Below, in pieces: positions 38,223 through 49,632 of a DNA stretch of 64,000 nt. Each line of letters starts with the position of its first letter. The first letter of the stretch is position 1. Under the pieces are notes generated by a model that searched no databases, was not told the DNA's origin, and was given only the letters and a program-made list of their open reading frames with translations. A program made the position numbers and the translations under genes. This stretch comes from Gordionus sp. m RMFG-2023 (lineage: Eukaryota > Nematomorpha > Gordioida > Chordodea > Parachordodidae), in contig NC_088775.1 in NCBI RefSeq assembly GCF_954871325.1, positions 12,873,561 through 12,937,560 on the forward strand, written 5' to 3'.

Positions 38223-39309
38223 AATAAAATAATAATAACACTCTATCTAGTGGTCGAATATTCTATACTTCGAAAATTAAATTCCTTGAAAATATTTTCG
38301 AGAGTGATAAAAAATATCGATTATTAAAATTAAAATCAAATAATATAAAAATAATAAAATAGTTCCACAAGGAACGGGTCAAATATATACAAAATAATTT
38401 CAACAAATTTATGAATAGTTTTGTCTAAGATTGACAGAATAATAATTCGATTATTAGGTAAATAAATATTTTTTCCCATTATTCGTAACATCAAATCAAA
38501 TAATTGCGATATTTGTATTCATAAAATCGAATAACGGAGAACTCGCTTCGAGTTTACACGAGGCTATAATCTTTCTAAAATAAACAATATTTACAAGTAG
38601 ATCGATATTCAAAACCGGAAAAAGTTATTTTCGAACGGGGCCGGAGAATTTGAACAAATTATTATTACAGACACGACAGTTACTTTTTTGTGCTTATATA
38701 TATGAAAAACATGTCGGGCCGGATAGGTGTATAACATAATTTTAAAGCCGGACCGACCTAAAGCAATCCGGGCGCTAAACCGTTTAAAAAATTAACAGGC
38801 AGTAATCAGGATCGAACCCACATCCAATTTATATTTGTAAACATTTTTTTCTATAATTTTTTTTTTTTAAATATTAGGGCCCATATTTATAATGCAATTT
38901 ATTTTTATAATAAAATTTATGTAAATTAATATACATATGTATGTATTATGATATTTATGACACATCGTCAACATAAAGGATTTCCCCTATCTTAATCATA
39001 AATTATTCTCATTTTAAATGTGGTTTGGTTATTATAATATTTAATTGATTAATCAATAAATAAATTAAGTATAAAGGATTGGCATTTGGCTGGTTTCAGT
39101 GTTTTTAGTAATTATAAATGAAATGTTTTTATAATGTTCATCACATTATACAAATTACGAATAAAATATGAATATTATAATTAAAGTGTAACAGGCAGGG
39201 CTTCAAGCTTCCCATCAATGACCATTATACAAATAAATAAGAGGCTTTAAAAAATTACAACTATTGTAAATCAAAATAATTGAAATCAATAAATGGTTAA
39301 TAAAATTAA
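38223..39309. other. AT-rich spacer with TTCG-rich and GGGCCGG blocks
   Basis: About 38230-38620 holds repeated ATTCGA motifs, like those near 20.6-21.1 kb, 40.5-40.7 kb and 41.2-41.3 kb, probably one dispersed repeat family. About 38635-38785 has GGGGCCGGAG and CGGGCCGGATAG blocks of family D style. No gene seen. Confidence 0.45.
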
Positions 39310-40375
39310 ATTTCCCCCCTCCATCGGAAATTTGCCTGTTCTTGTAAATATCATTAAGCTAATAAAAATTTAACCCATACTCAACCCTTCTCCACCCTAG
39401 AGGTCTGCATTGGGAAAAAATTTAACCCACCCGCCCCGCCCATTAGTCTAAAATTTTTTTTAACCCGCTTGCCCGCCTGCCCATTCTCAAAAAATTTTTT
39501 GAATTTTCTTTTAATTAATATAAATTATTTTTTATTTTTTTAAATATATTTTCTTTATTCATAATAAAATTTTAAAATAAAAATTAAAATAAAATATTTT
39601 TTTTTATTAAAAATTATGTTATAAAAAATAAAAATGAAAAGGGCAATTATAAAGATAAACAATTATCACTAAAATAAAATAATAAAATGCAGATTGCAAA
39701 CCCAAAAAAAAGGAAATTTTAAGAGAAAAGTTTTATTACATTCCCATAAAAGGAAATTTTTAATAGACAAAAATGTTTATTTATTCTAAGAAAAAAGTTT
39801 TATTGTTGTGTTTATTACATAATATAGTTAGGTAAATGTTCTTCACTTAAAAAACAATTGGTACAATAAAAAAAGAAATATTGTTATAGATCATTTAATT
39901 ATTATTTTTAGTTTGTTTTTGAACAAAAATTTTAAATTTCCTTAACCCGCCCGCCCATTGTTTAAATTTCGTAACCTGCCCAGCCCGCCCATAGTTTCAA
40001 ATTTTTTAATCCGCCCGCCCGCTTGCCCATTCTCGAAAATTTTTTACCAGCCCATCCGCCCGCCCATCACGGGCGGGCCAACGCCTAATGCAGACCTCTA
40101 CCCCATCCACCCCCTCTCTACTCAAAAATGTATACAATATCACTATAAACATGAATTTGAAAGAAAAATTAATAAAAGTTAACAACTTTTTAAATTATCG
40201 ACTATAATTCAAAATTTTTAGAAAAAAACATTTCTATAAAAAAAAGTGAAAAATCAAATTATTTTTATAATCCAACATAGCTAACAAAGGCCTATAATAA
40301 GTGAACCTAAAGAACTCCAATAAAATTAAGGGGAAATCCCACCCAATAGTGACCTCCCCCTTCCCAACAGTAGTA
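39310..40375. mobile_element. Family I element split by MITE J
   Basis: The left piece has TTGCCTGTTCTTGTAAATAT and CATTAAGCTAATAAAAATTT. The right piece has CAAAGGCCTATAATAAGTGA, ACCTAAAGAACTCCAATAAA and CCACCCAATAGTGACCTCC. Both are in the order found in 37696-38011. The 703-bp element at 39398-40100 lies in the middle. Confidence 0.6.
39398..40100. mobile_element. hAT-type MITE J, related to family D ends
   Basis: Long imperfect inverted ends: TAGAGGTCTGCATTGGG left and GCCTAATGCAGACCTCTA right. They are followed by matching CCCGCC-rich and GGGCGGGC-rich sub-ends. The flanks ctccaccc and ccccatcc agree at 6 of 8 positions. The TAGAGGTCTGCA terminus is the same motif as families D1 and D2. 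Non-coding; a Pro-rich frame at 39958-40182 is just the CCCGCC repeats. Confidence 0.75.
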
Positions 40376-41436
40376 TATATTTAAGCAAATCCGTTTTGGG
40401 GATTAAATGGGTCACGGAAATTTTTTTTGACTAATTTAAATTGGATTTTTAATACACTGGTTTCAAAATGAATGCCCCGAATATTTTATTATTCGTCGAA
40501 TAGGAATAATATATATTTCATTTAATACAAATCACTCATAATATTCCTTGAGTACGAATAAATTACATAATTCGCCGAATTACATATATTATTCGTCGAA
40601 TATGCGTTGAATTACGTATATTATTTGTAGAATATGAATATCGTTTAGTATTTAATTCTATTTATTCGAAGCGAATCAAAAAATTAAGTAGTACCAATAC
40701 TTACAATCAATATTTTTAGAAAAACAAATAGTTAACCAAAGAATTTTGGTTATGAAATATTAAATTTTAATAAATTCGTAAAACAAATATACAAAGCAGG
40801 GGAATGAGCGAAAAAAACAGATAAAAATTTATTTAAAATTAGCAAAAAAGAGTAATTTTAATTTAAAATGGCAAAAATTCAAAGTTTTATAGTAGGTTAT
40901 TCAAAGTTGTCAAGAGCTTGAGCTTCCTCCCCCCCCCCATAACTACGCTTCTGAATCAAGAAGCTTATTTTATATGTAAAAAAACCAATCTATTCTTTCA
41001 ATAAAACAAATTAAAGTTTAAAAAAAAGTCCTGTTATATGCTTAAATTTCTAATAGGGAATTTAGAAATTTTAAATCATAATTTGTATGGAAAAAGTCTT
41101 TCACATTGTATTGAAATTTATTGACTTTAAAAAATGTTGCTAATATATGTAAAAAAATTCTATAAATTTAGAAAAAAAATATGATAATACATTATAATTG
41201 ACAAATAAAATATTTACTATTCGAAAAAAGAAAAAATAATAAAACATTCGCTATTCAAAAATTTAATCGAATATCTACTATTCGAAAAACGATTTGAATA
41301 TTTCAAATATTGTTGAGGTCTGCTATCGATATAAAATACATGCAAAGACGTTGACCTGGTCTAAAATATAAAAATAAATTCAGATTATAATTATCTCTAT
41401 TCAATATATATATGTAAGCGGCAATGTGTAATTTTT
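40376..41436. other. AT-rich spacer with TTCGAATA repeats
   Basis: ATTCGTCGAATA-like motifs recur at 40480-40680 and 41215-41330. A C-tract lies at about 40930. No gene seen. Confidence 0.45.
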
Positions 41437-41518
41437 TCAGCTTTAAATCATTTCCGAGCACGTTTTTTTAAATTTAAAAATCTGTTTTTATCAGAAATGT
41501 ATTCCAGCATGTTTAGAA

Positions 41519-43825
41519 GGTTTCACGTCATTACAGAGAATGTATTTTACGGAGAAACTTTTATAGAGAAAACAAGAGAATGTACTTATATAGAAAACAA
41601 TTATAGAGAATGTCGTTTATTGAGAAAATTTTGTAGAGAAAGTTTTATATAGAGAATGTATTTTATAGAGAATGTATTTTATAGAGAATGATTTTATAGA
41701 AAATTATTTTATAAAGAATTTTATTTAAAGAATATGATTATTTTATAAAAAATGTTATATCTATATAATATATAATATTTTTGTGTAAATTTGTGTAATT
41801 ATTACTTAAGCTATGCATGGTATAGGGGAAAAAAATTATAGTATTTGAAATAATATTTTATTAAAATTACCTTATATAAGCCAATAATTTGGTAGTTTTT
41901 ATTGTAAGAAAATTATTACAATCGGCACAGAAAATTGTTTAATTATCTTTGCATAAGGTTGTTCGATTATTAGAAGTTTACTTATTTCAAATGGAAAAAC
42001 ATCTAACCAAACAACATATTGGAGATGTCTTCAATTCCATGTGAATGAATGCAGTGGGCGCGCTAGAACTAAGAACGGAATGCCTATATTCCTCAATCAA
42101 AAGCATAACCATGTACCAGACATTGCAAATATTGAAGCAAGTAGAAAGAGAACAGAATAGAATTAAACAAGAGGCTTTTAGTTCCCAATCTCTGCCCAAT
42201 AATACTATGGCCAATATATCTAGCAAAATAACCATAGCCGGCACTGGGAGAATGCCCAGTTGTTCCTTAATTAAAAGGACAATTCAAAGAAAAAGATGCC
42301 AAGTAGGAAGAGCGTCTGTCGTTCCCATGATCCTGATTGACTTGTTAATACCAATTTAATATCAATTATCCAATAATAATGAGCAATTTTTTGTTATATG
42401 ATAGTGGTCATCATAATCACCGATGCATCATATTTTCAACCATCAAAAATTTACAATTTCTATCAACATTCGATAAATCAGATGGCACATTCAAGACATG
42501 CCCTCCTCTCTAGCAGCAAATATACACCATCCACGGGATGAAACATAAAACCATTATCCCGGCTATTTATGTTCTGATATCACGTCGCCATCAAGTTTAC
42601 ATTAATATTTTCAATTAAATAAAAAATTTCTAAATTTTTTTAAATCCTAAATTCATCATGATTGACTTTGAATGCAGCGTTATCTGCTTTTAAACAGTCG
42701 TTTCCACTGACTGCAATGCACACGTGCCTGTTTCATATGTCACAATGCATATGGCGCACGGTATCCGCTATTTTGCAACGCATACAAAACACAAACAAAT
42801 TTTGCCATATACATAAAAGTGTTAATGTCACTGGTATATGTATCAGTCGAGGATGTAATTCATGGATTCGAGAAATTAAGTGCCTCTGAATTCTATCGAG
42901 AAAATAGTGATATTCTCGCCCCCCCCCCTTTGATAGAATACTTTGGTTAGGCGTGGATTGGAAAAATGATAACGATTGAGAGGAGGTCGCATCATTTCTC
43001 TATGGAATTGCTACGGATCAAGACTAACTCGTGAACCGAATACCAATAATTTAGTAGAGGGCTGGCAAATTTTTCGTCTCATACAAGTTCCCATCATCTA
43101 ACGATCTGAAAATTTATAAAGAGTTAGTATTTATAATATATTATAAATTTTAAAAACTTTTTCATTTTTAGCTCTCAAAGAGGAAGATAGCCTGAATTGT
43201 TAACAATATTCTTTAGAAATATTGGCTCCACTGCCAAAGAAAGAATATCGCGAAAGGTCCAAAAAGATTTTTATAAGTGTTGAAGATTTTCATTCAAGAA
43301 TGCTGGATTATTTAAGGGCTTTTTTCCCACATATATTGGTATATTATTTATACTATATTTATTTGGATTTATTATGAATAAAAATTTATTTGATATTTCG
43401 AAATGAATATTACTAAGCTCTTATTTAATAGATTATCTAGGTTTATCTTATAAAAACTTCATATACAATGGTATTAATTATATTCTTTAAATAAAATTCT
43501 TTATATGATAATTCTCTATAAAATACATTCTCTATAAAATCTTTCTCTATAAAATACATTCTCTATATAAAACTTTCTCTATAAAATTTTCTCAATAAAC
43601 GACATTCTCTGTAAAATCATTCTATATATGACATTCTCTATAAATGATATTCTTTAGAATTGTTTTCTCTATAAAAATTTCTCTGTAAAATACATTCTTT
43701 ATAAAATAATTCTTTACAAACGATATTCTCCATAATTGTAAAAGTTTTTCTATAATTGTTTAATCTGTAAAAGTTTATCTATAATTGTTTATTCTGTAAT
43801 GGTTTCTCCGTAATGATGGGATACC
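41519..43825 (+). mobile_element. Mutator-like (MULE) DNA transposon, decayed, with long inverted ends
   Basis: The termini GGTTTCACGTCATTACAGAG and its counterpart CTCCGTAATGATGGGATACC are inverted. A perfect 9-bp duplication, tgtttagaa, flanks them (41510-41518, 43826-43834). The inverted zones extend about 250-300 bp inward and consist of repeated TAGAGAATGTATTTTA units, mirrored as TAAAATACATTCTCTA. A 9-bp duplication and long repeat-rich ends are hallmarks of Mutator-like elements. The interior has a broken transposase in the plus direction. Confidence 0.85.
41990..43330 (+). pseudogene. MULE transposase relic (FLYWCH-like N-terminus)
   Basis: Three zones fit a Mutator-type transposase. 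At 42045-42310 lie MNAVGALELRTEC and SCSLIKRTIQRKRCQ, preceded in another frame by an HNH-like basic stretch, similar to FLYWCH-type zinc-binding domains. At about 42660-42780 is LNAALSAFKQSFPLTAMHTC then LFHMSQCIWRTVS, the FP..C.FHxxQ..WR core motif. At about 43175-43325 is LKEEDSLN and later FISVEDFHSRMLDYLRAFF, the C-terminal part. TTTTTAG just before the last block could be a splice acceptor. Frames shift between and within blocks, so it cannot be active. Confidence 0.65.
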
Positions 43826-44047
43826 TGTTTAGAAATCTTCTTAAAATGCATTAACCAATGAGTCATTTACAATTTTTATAAAAAATTCTAGAGAAAAATT
43901 AATATAAATTTCATTAAGATATCTTCTTAGCAAAATTGTCTGAAATTCATAGGGTTAGGTATTCCGAATAAGCTAGAATACATCTCAGATAAAATCAGAT
44001 TTTTAAATTTAAAAAAACGCGCTCAAAAATAATTTATAAGTTGAAAA

Positions 44048-46694
44048 AATAACACATTACCGGGAAAAACGCAATCCCGCTAACTTAAACTCAATTAAAT
44101 TATCAAATTTATTTGAGAAATAGATTCTCTATGAACATAGTTCAGTATATTTCTTTTTATAATTTTTTTTTCCTCTACATTAATATTCATTTTAATTTTA
44201 TTCGACAGATAAAATCCAATTTTTATATTCAAACAAAATTTATATATTTTTTTTAATCACCTCGTATTAAATCGTTTTGATTAATTGTTTCATAAAAATT
44301 TTAATTGATTTTATGTAATAATAACTGTATTTACAGGTGGATTTTTTTTTTACAAATTTAATTGCTAGCTCTAAATATTTTAATTATAAATTTTTTTAAA
44401 AAAAACCATTTATCCTTGTTTGACAATTGTAGCTATTATAAGTATAATATCGTGACAAAATGGCGATTTCTCTTATCTTATATATCATTGAAAGACATTT
44501 TTGAATATTTAGATAGAAGAATAGTGAATATTTATTAACCCCCCCCCCCTTAATATTCGGGATGAATAGTTTTATTGTAACTCGGAAAACGAAAATATTA
44601 ACGTCTATTTGTATATTATTTTATTTCGTGCATTTTAAATATTTTGATAACTCAAATTTAAACCAAATAATTTTTATTTTTGAATGTAGTTATAATATGT
44701 TGCAGTTACAATATAGCTTAACTAATTTACAAACTAACTAGAGACTTAGCTAGTGTATGAACTAGCTAGCATTTTTTTTCCCCAAATTACGAGTGAATCT
44801 AATGATTTTTTAAAATTGTTTGATCATGCTCCCTTACTCGTATATATTTCCTTATTTTTGAACATTTTATGATTGTTTAACCTTTAATTTTTCGGTTACT
44901 TTTATATTTTATCCACCCATTTTTGAGCATTTTAAAAAATATTTTTTTAAATTTTTAGCCATTTTTCCCAGTTTTAGCTTATTTTTATATAATTTATTCA
45001 TATAAATTTTTGATTTTTCCAAAATTTTCTTTAATTTCCGTTTGCTTTTATGGGTTTTACTCTTCATTTTTGAACATTTTTTTAGAATTTTTCTTCATTT
45101 TATTTATCTCTGCATTTTTTCTACCTATTTTTGAGTATTTAATCATTTTATTTAATTTAAATTTAATTTTTCTCTTTATTAGTCCACTTTTTATCCCGTC
45201 CCCTTATTCTACTTGATTTACCTTAACACTTGCTGCTTTTATTATATTTTTTCTACCCATTACAGATTGTTTTATTTATTTATTTTTTAAATATTTAGTT
45301 ACCTGGTTTATCGTTTTATTTCCATCAAAAGCTCACATTATAATTATGAGAGTCTTTAAAAAATTTACGGCCCTCATAAAATTTTTTATAAGTCTCTGTC
45401 TGCCTGGTTTGGATTAGTTTTAGAATAAAGGTTGGTGAACATTTTTTTTAGCTAAGCTTTAATACTCTCCAAAATAAATAATCAAGGATTTTGATCTCTG
45501 AAGATTTTTGATTAAATTTTACGTAAAATTCCAAATTATATTTTGTAAAAAAAAAATTTGTGATTTTCATTTATATAAATTCTTTCATGATGAAATCACA
45601 AATTGTTTTAAAAAAAGTAATTTTGATCCTTTTTATATAAGAAATCTTCAATGTTGTGATTTTTAAAGATTTTTTTTCACATTTTTTTTGCAAAATAAAA
45701 TGTAATTTATAGAACTTGCTTAATTTTTTTTTTAATGAAAACGTCAAAAGTCACTTGAGAGACCTGATTTAATAAATTAAATAATACATTTTTTTAAAAA
45801 GTGAATAAATTTACATAATAAAAATATCATTATTTATAAGTTATAAACATTTATATAATATGTGTTTTTCTTTACCCTCCTAAATAAAAAAATGGACATT
45901 TACAACACCCATTTTTTTAATATTCAGTTTCGGGTAAAATGTATGAAATAAAAATAGATCATAAATAATTTATTGACAAGTTTTATTGATTTTCTTAGCA
46001 TATGTATAAAATATTTTTTAAAAAAATAAAATTAAAACAGAGTCTCTGGATATTATAAATGAGATGTGTTTGTATCGTAAAAAGTTGTAACATTAAATCT
46101 GATTAAAACAGTGAGTTCTACACTCCCCCCATGCCAATGACTATTTACCCCTATATCTACTCACCCACCTTACCTAACTTTCAAATCAAATTTAGGAATA
46201 CAATTCCAATCTAAACCATCCCTATTTTAATTTTTAGAACTATTCCGGGTTTTCATTTTTTATAGCCTGAACCGGTGTTTGAGCTAATTCAGAGTCCTTA
46301 AACTACCCTTTTAGAGATTTGTTCTTAACTTAAGGGAATTATTTTTAATCGTATGAACTTTCAGTTCTGACTAGTTATTAATATAAATGATTGAATTTTA
46401 TTAAAAACCATTTTAATATATCTTAACCCTAATGTTGTTAAAAAGTCCCATTTATTAGGTCGATTTTTAAAAACAGCCAGAGTAATATTTTAGTCAAAAT
46501 TATATTATATAAGCCTCGAGATTGAGCAAAATCTCCAGGCATACCTATTTATAATAATTTATATCAAAAAAAACTAATCAAATTTAAATTTACTCATTTT
46601 TGTACAAAACATTTTTATTAATAATAAAAAAAAGCAAATTCAGCTTCTTAGAATTTATCAGCGGAAGTTCTTTATTTTTTATATTAAAAGTGCT
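44048..46694. other. AT-rich spacer, T-rich strand bias, no gene seen
   Basis: 44860-45290 is a T-rich run with recurring CATTTTTGAACATTTT-like units. The 68-residue Phe/Ile-rich frame at 45010-45216 comes from it. A half family F MITE lies at about 46425-46545. A C-tract lies near 44540. No exon recognised. Confidence 0.5.
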
Positions 46695-46702
46695 ATTTTA
46701 AT

Positions 46703-46959
46703 TAGAGATCTGCAAAAGTAGGCCCTGCCCGAATGGGCTTCGGGCCGGGTCGGGCCTTAAATTTTTTTAAAATATATCTAAATTTATCAATTTTATATTG
46801 AATTTTTCATGTAAAATAAAAATATGTGATTTTATTTATAGAAAGTTTACGCCATATAACACATATCGTTTATTTTGAGTAATTATAAAATTAATTTCTA
46901 TATTTAAATAAATTCGGGCCGGGCCGGGCTTGAAAAATTAGGCCCGATGCAGATCATTA
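46703..46959. mobile_element. hAT-type MITE, family D copy 2
   Basis: Starts TAGAGATCTGCAAAAGTAGG and ends GGCCCGATGCAGATCATTA. Just inside are GGGCCGGGTCGGGCC and GGGCCGGGCCGGGC sub-ends. The flanks attttaat (46695-46702) and attctaat (46960-46967) agree at 7 of 8 positions. Non-coding core. Confidence 0.8.
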
Positions 46960-47863
46960 ATTCTAATAATATTTATTCCATAATTAATATTAAAATATAT
47001 TTATGCAATGTGTACAATAAATATATATTCCTACAACTCATTTTTTAGGAGATATAATCTATGTCATTATTTTAAAACAGGTTTGTGTATTTGGCCGATC
47101 AAATATAGCCAAATTTAAATAAATGTATATTAAGACAATATTAACTTTATTTTGTGAATAATAATAAATTAATTTATAATATTAATTTTATAATATTTCT
47201 TAAATTTATTTTCATTCATTAACTAATGTTTCGCTCTCCGTGGCAGAGTCTTGTTCTGATTCACATTCAATATTATCATTTTCTATATTTTTTTAATCAA
47301 TTTTTCTATTGTCGAGATATTCAATAGATTTATGTTTTAGTAAGTATATTAACCCAAATCGACCAACTGAAAAAGTAGAACTAGGAATTGTTAGTAAAAG
47401 CTACTTCTCTTAATGAGCGAGGGGATCAAAGCCCATTCTACTAACTTGAGGCTGGAATCTAATTGTTTCTTATGTAATATACTGCTTTCCACATAATTTG
47501 CTATTTAACATGACAGTTTAGGGGAGACCAGGGCTAGTTGGAGCATATTTTGTCAAAATCATCATAGGTCAGAAAATAATTATTGTATTTGATTTTACAA
47601 AATACCATTAGCCCAAACATCTACCTAACCTTATACATTAATAAATTTTAAAATTATTTATACTTTTTTCTCAAGATTGAATTTAACAAAAGTAAATTTT
47701 ACGCCAACAAGCCTTAAATCTGGGACTTATATTTAATTATAATATTATTATTCCATTATTTTTATCAGAAACCTTCAGGCCCGGCCCTAAGCCCGACCCG
47801 GCCTGGGTACACGGATCGGGTCATATATTTTAAACCCAAATATTTAAAATCGCCACTATTATC

Positions 47864-48403
47864 TGTTGTATATGCAAATTCGAATGTTAATTTTGAAAAG
47901 TGATTATTCATAAATAAATGGTAGACGAAGATAATATTTTTGGGGTAATTTGTCTATGTAAATAATCTTAAATTGAACATAATATTTTTCTATAAATTTT
48001 ATATATATATTCAAATATGCAAATTTTATATATTTAATTCTTCGAAAATTGTTTAATTTTTTTATATATATATATACTTTGTTAATTCAAGAAAGGGCAG
48101 TTTTGAATAATTTTGGATTCTGCGAAATTTATGTTATTATTTTTAACGAACGATATTTGGAAATAAAATTAATAAAACCAAAGGAAAGAGTTAATAAAGA
48201 AAAGGTAAACCTACAATTTGATAAATTATAATTATTAAGCGAAATGACATATATATTTTAGGTACTCAAGGGTAAGTAATTAAACATCATTATTATTAGA
48301 ATTAATCTTTTATTTAATTTTAGAAAGATTTAACAAACCTATAATTCTTAAATTGCTCTCCCAATACTGATTAAACACCCTGAGTAAGTTCGGAATTATA
48401 ACA
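47864..48403 (+). repeat. 5' LTR of the Ty3/gypsy element
   Basis: 540 bp with TG...CA ends. AT-rich, with TATATATATA runs that could hold the promoter. The 60-residue open frame at 48049-48231 recurs unchanged in the 3' LTR and is not taken as a gene. Confidence 0.95.
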
Positions 48404-48406
48404 ATT

Positions 48407-48420
48407 TGGACCGAAGTAAA
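48407..48420 (+). promoter_or_regulatory. Primer-binding-site candidate
   Basis: TGGACCGAAGTAAA starts three bases after the 5' LTR. TGG is the expected complement of a tRNA CCA end. I cannot assign the tRNA without a tRNA set from this genome. Confidence 0.5.
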
Positions 48421-48567
48421 TCAGGGACCTTTAGATATTCACGTAGGAATTAAAAGGTAAAAACAGATTTATTTTATGGTATATAAATTATTATTACTTT
48501 TATTTATGATAGTAGTAATTTTATATGTATACAATTTTTTTAAATTATTTAAAATTTTATTAATTAA

Positions 48568-48984
48568 GTGGTTATTGAGTACTTTATAATGTATATTACA
48601 CAGATTAATTTATTAAGTTTAGTTTTTGAATATATAGGTATAATTATAATTTTGTTATTAATTTTAAGTTTCTCGATAGGATTAATAATAGGTAGAAATA
48701 CTTCGGTAATAAGATTGGAAAATAAAGATTTAGAAAGAATAAAGAACGCTATAAGAAAAGAAAGTAATATAAGTCAAATAAATAATGTAGGGACAATTAA
48801 ATGTTACAGTTGTGGAAAGTTCGGACACATTTCGAGGCAATGTGATTTAACTGGACATTTAAATTGCACGAGATGTGGACGGAAAGGCCATTTAGTAACA
48901 AATTGTAGAAGTTTTGCAGATAATAGTTTAATATGTTTAAAATGTGGACTAAAAGGACATGTTCAGGAAACATGTAACAGATGA
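48568..48984 (+). CDS. Gag-position frame: membrane segment plus three CCHC zinc knuckles
   Basis: 138 residues, in the Gag position of the LTR element. Residues about 22-43 form a strongly hydrophobic stretch (EYIGIIIILLLILSFSIGLI), like a transmembrane helix or signal anchor. Then a charged linker leads to three zinc knuckles near residues 79-136: CYSCGKFGHISRQC, CTRCGRKGHLVTNC and CLKCGLKGHVQETC, all C-x2-C-x4-H-x4-C. Triple knuckles indicate a nucleic-acid-binding nucleocapsid role. A membrane segment directly before them is unusual for Ty3/gypsy Gag. No capsid fold is recognisable from sequence. Treated as part of a young fossil element. Confidence 0.75.
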   Translation: MVIEYFIMYITQINLLSLVFEYIGIIIILLLILSFSIGLIIGRNTSVIRLENKDLERIKNAIRKESNISQINNVGTIKCYSCGKFGHISRQCDLTGHLNCTRCGRKGHLVTNCRSFADNSLICLKCGLKGHVQETCNR

Positions 48985-49098
48985 CTATATAAAAGAGAGA
49001 ATAAGTATATAAATTATAATAGTAATAGTATATCTGATTTTTATAAATTTAATTGTAAATTAGGAATAAATGATAATAATATAAATGATTTAGAATAT

Positions 49099-49410
49099 TT
49101 GAATAAATATAAGATAAATGATAAAAAAAATTTCGAAACAGAAAACATATGCAAGATGGAGTTGGAAAATATTATAAGGAAAAATAGATGTCCTATGATT
49201 AAAATAAATATAGGTGAAATGGAAATTAACTTTTTATTAGATACAGGAGCCGAAATTAGTTTAATGAGTGTAAAAGAATTTAATAAATATTTTTCAAAAG
49301 ATAGATTCATCACAAAGAAAATAAAGGTGAGACAGATAGATGGGAGCATGATTAAAATTCTTGGTTTTTATATAATAAAATTGATAGATATAAAGAAGGA
49401 AATAAAGTAA
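49099..49410 (+). CDS. Aspartic protease frame of the LTR element
   Basis: About 103 residues with INFLLDTGAEISLMS, the active-site D-T/S-G signature of retropepsins, at about residue 45-60. It lies between the zinc-knuckle frame and Pol, the usual place in Ty3/gypsy. Read-through or frameshifting between such frames is known in the family; which applies here cannot be told by eye. Confidence 0.75.
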   Translation: MNKYKINDKKNFETENICKMELENIIRKNRCPMIKINIGEMEINFLLDTGAEISLMSVKEFNKYFSKDRFITKKIKVRQIDGSMIKILGFYIIKLIDIKKEIK

Positions 49411-49632
49411 TGGATAACGACAATAAATACGGAACCAATTTTAGGTTGGAATGACATTAAGAAGATAGGACCGGATTATAAGTGGTGGTCTTTATTCGAA
49501 AATATACAAGAGAACAACAAAACAACTAAAGAGATAATAAGAAGTGAGGTTAAAGAGAAGACTGAGTTACCTTGCTTAAGAGTCAATCAAGAGATAGTTC
49601 TCGATGAACTTAAAAATCGAACACCAGAATTT

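Larger units (their letters stand above)
41437..44047. repeat. Snap-back repeat, family E copy 2, split by the Mutator-like element
   Basis: The outer 75-80 bp on both sides are inverted relative to each other. The arm reads, outward to inward, GATTTAAAGC-like sequence, CGTGCTCGG, and AAATTTAAAAATCTG. The copy at 23556-23812 has the same right end. With 41519-43825 and one duplicate of the 9-mer removed, the parts make one continuous inverted-repeat element of about 300 bp. Confidence 0.55.

Noticed and set aside
39958-40182. Proline-rich frame
   Set aside because: Direct translation of CCCGCC repeats in MITE J.
45010-45216. 68-residue hydrophobic plus-strand frame
   Set aside because: Phe/Ile/Leu-rich translation of a T-rich repeat run; no gene signals.
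46695-46967. GC-rich islands as host CpG-island promoters
   Set aside because: They are symmetric sub-ends of a repeat with a target duplication, present in several copies.
48049-48231. 60-residue frame in the LTR
   Set aside because: Lies wholly within the LTR, is repeated in the other LTR, and has no recognisable domain.
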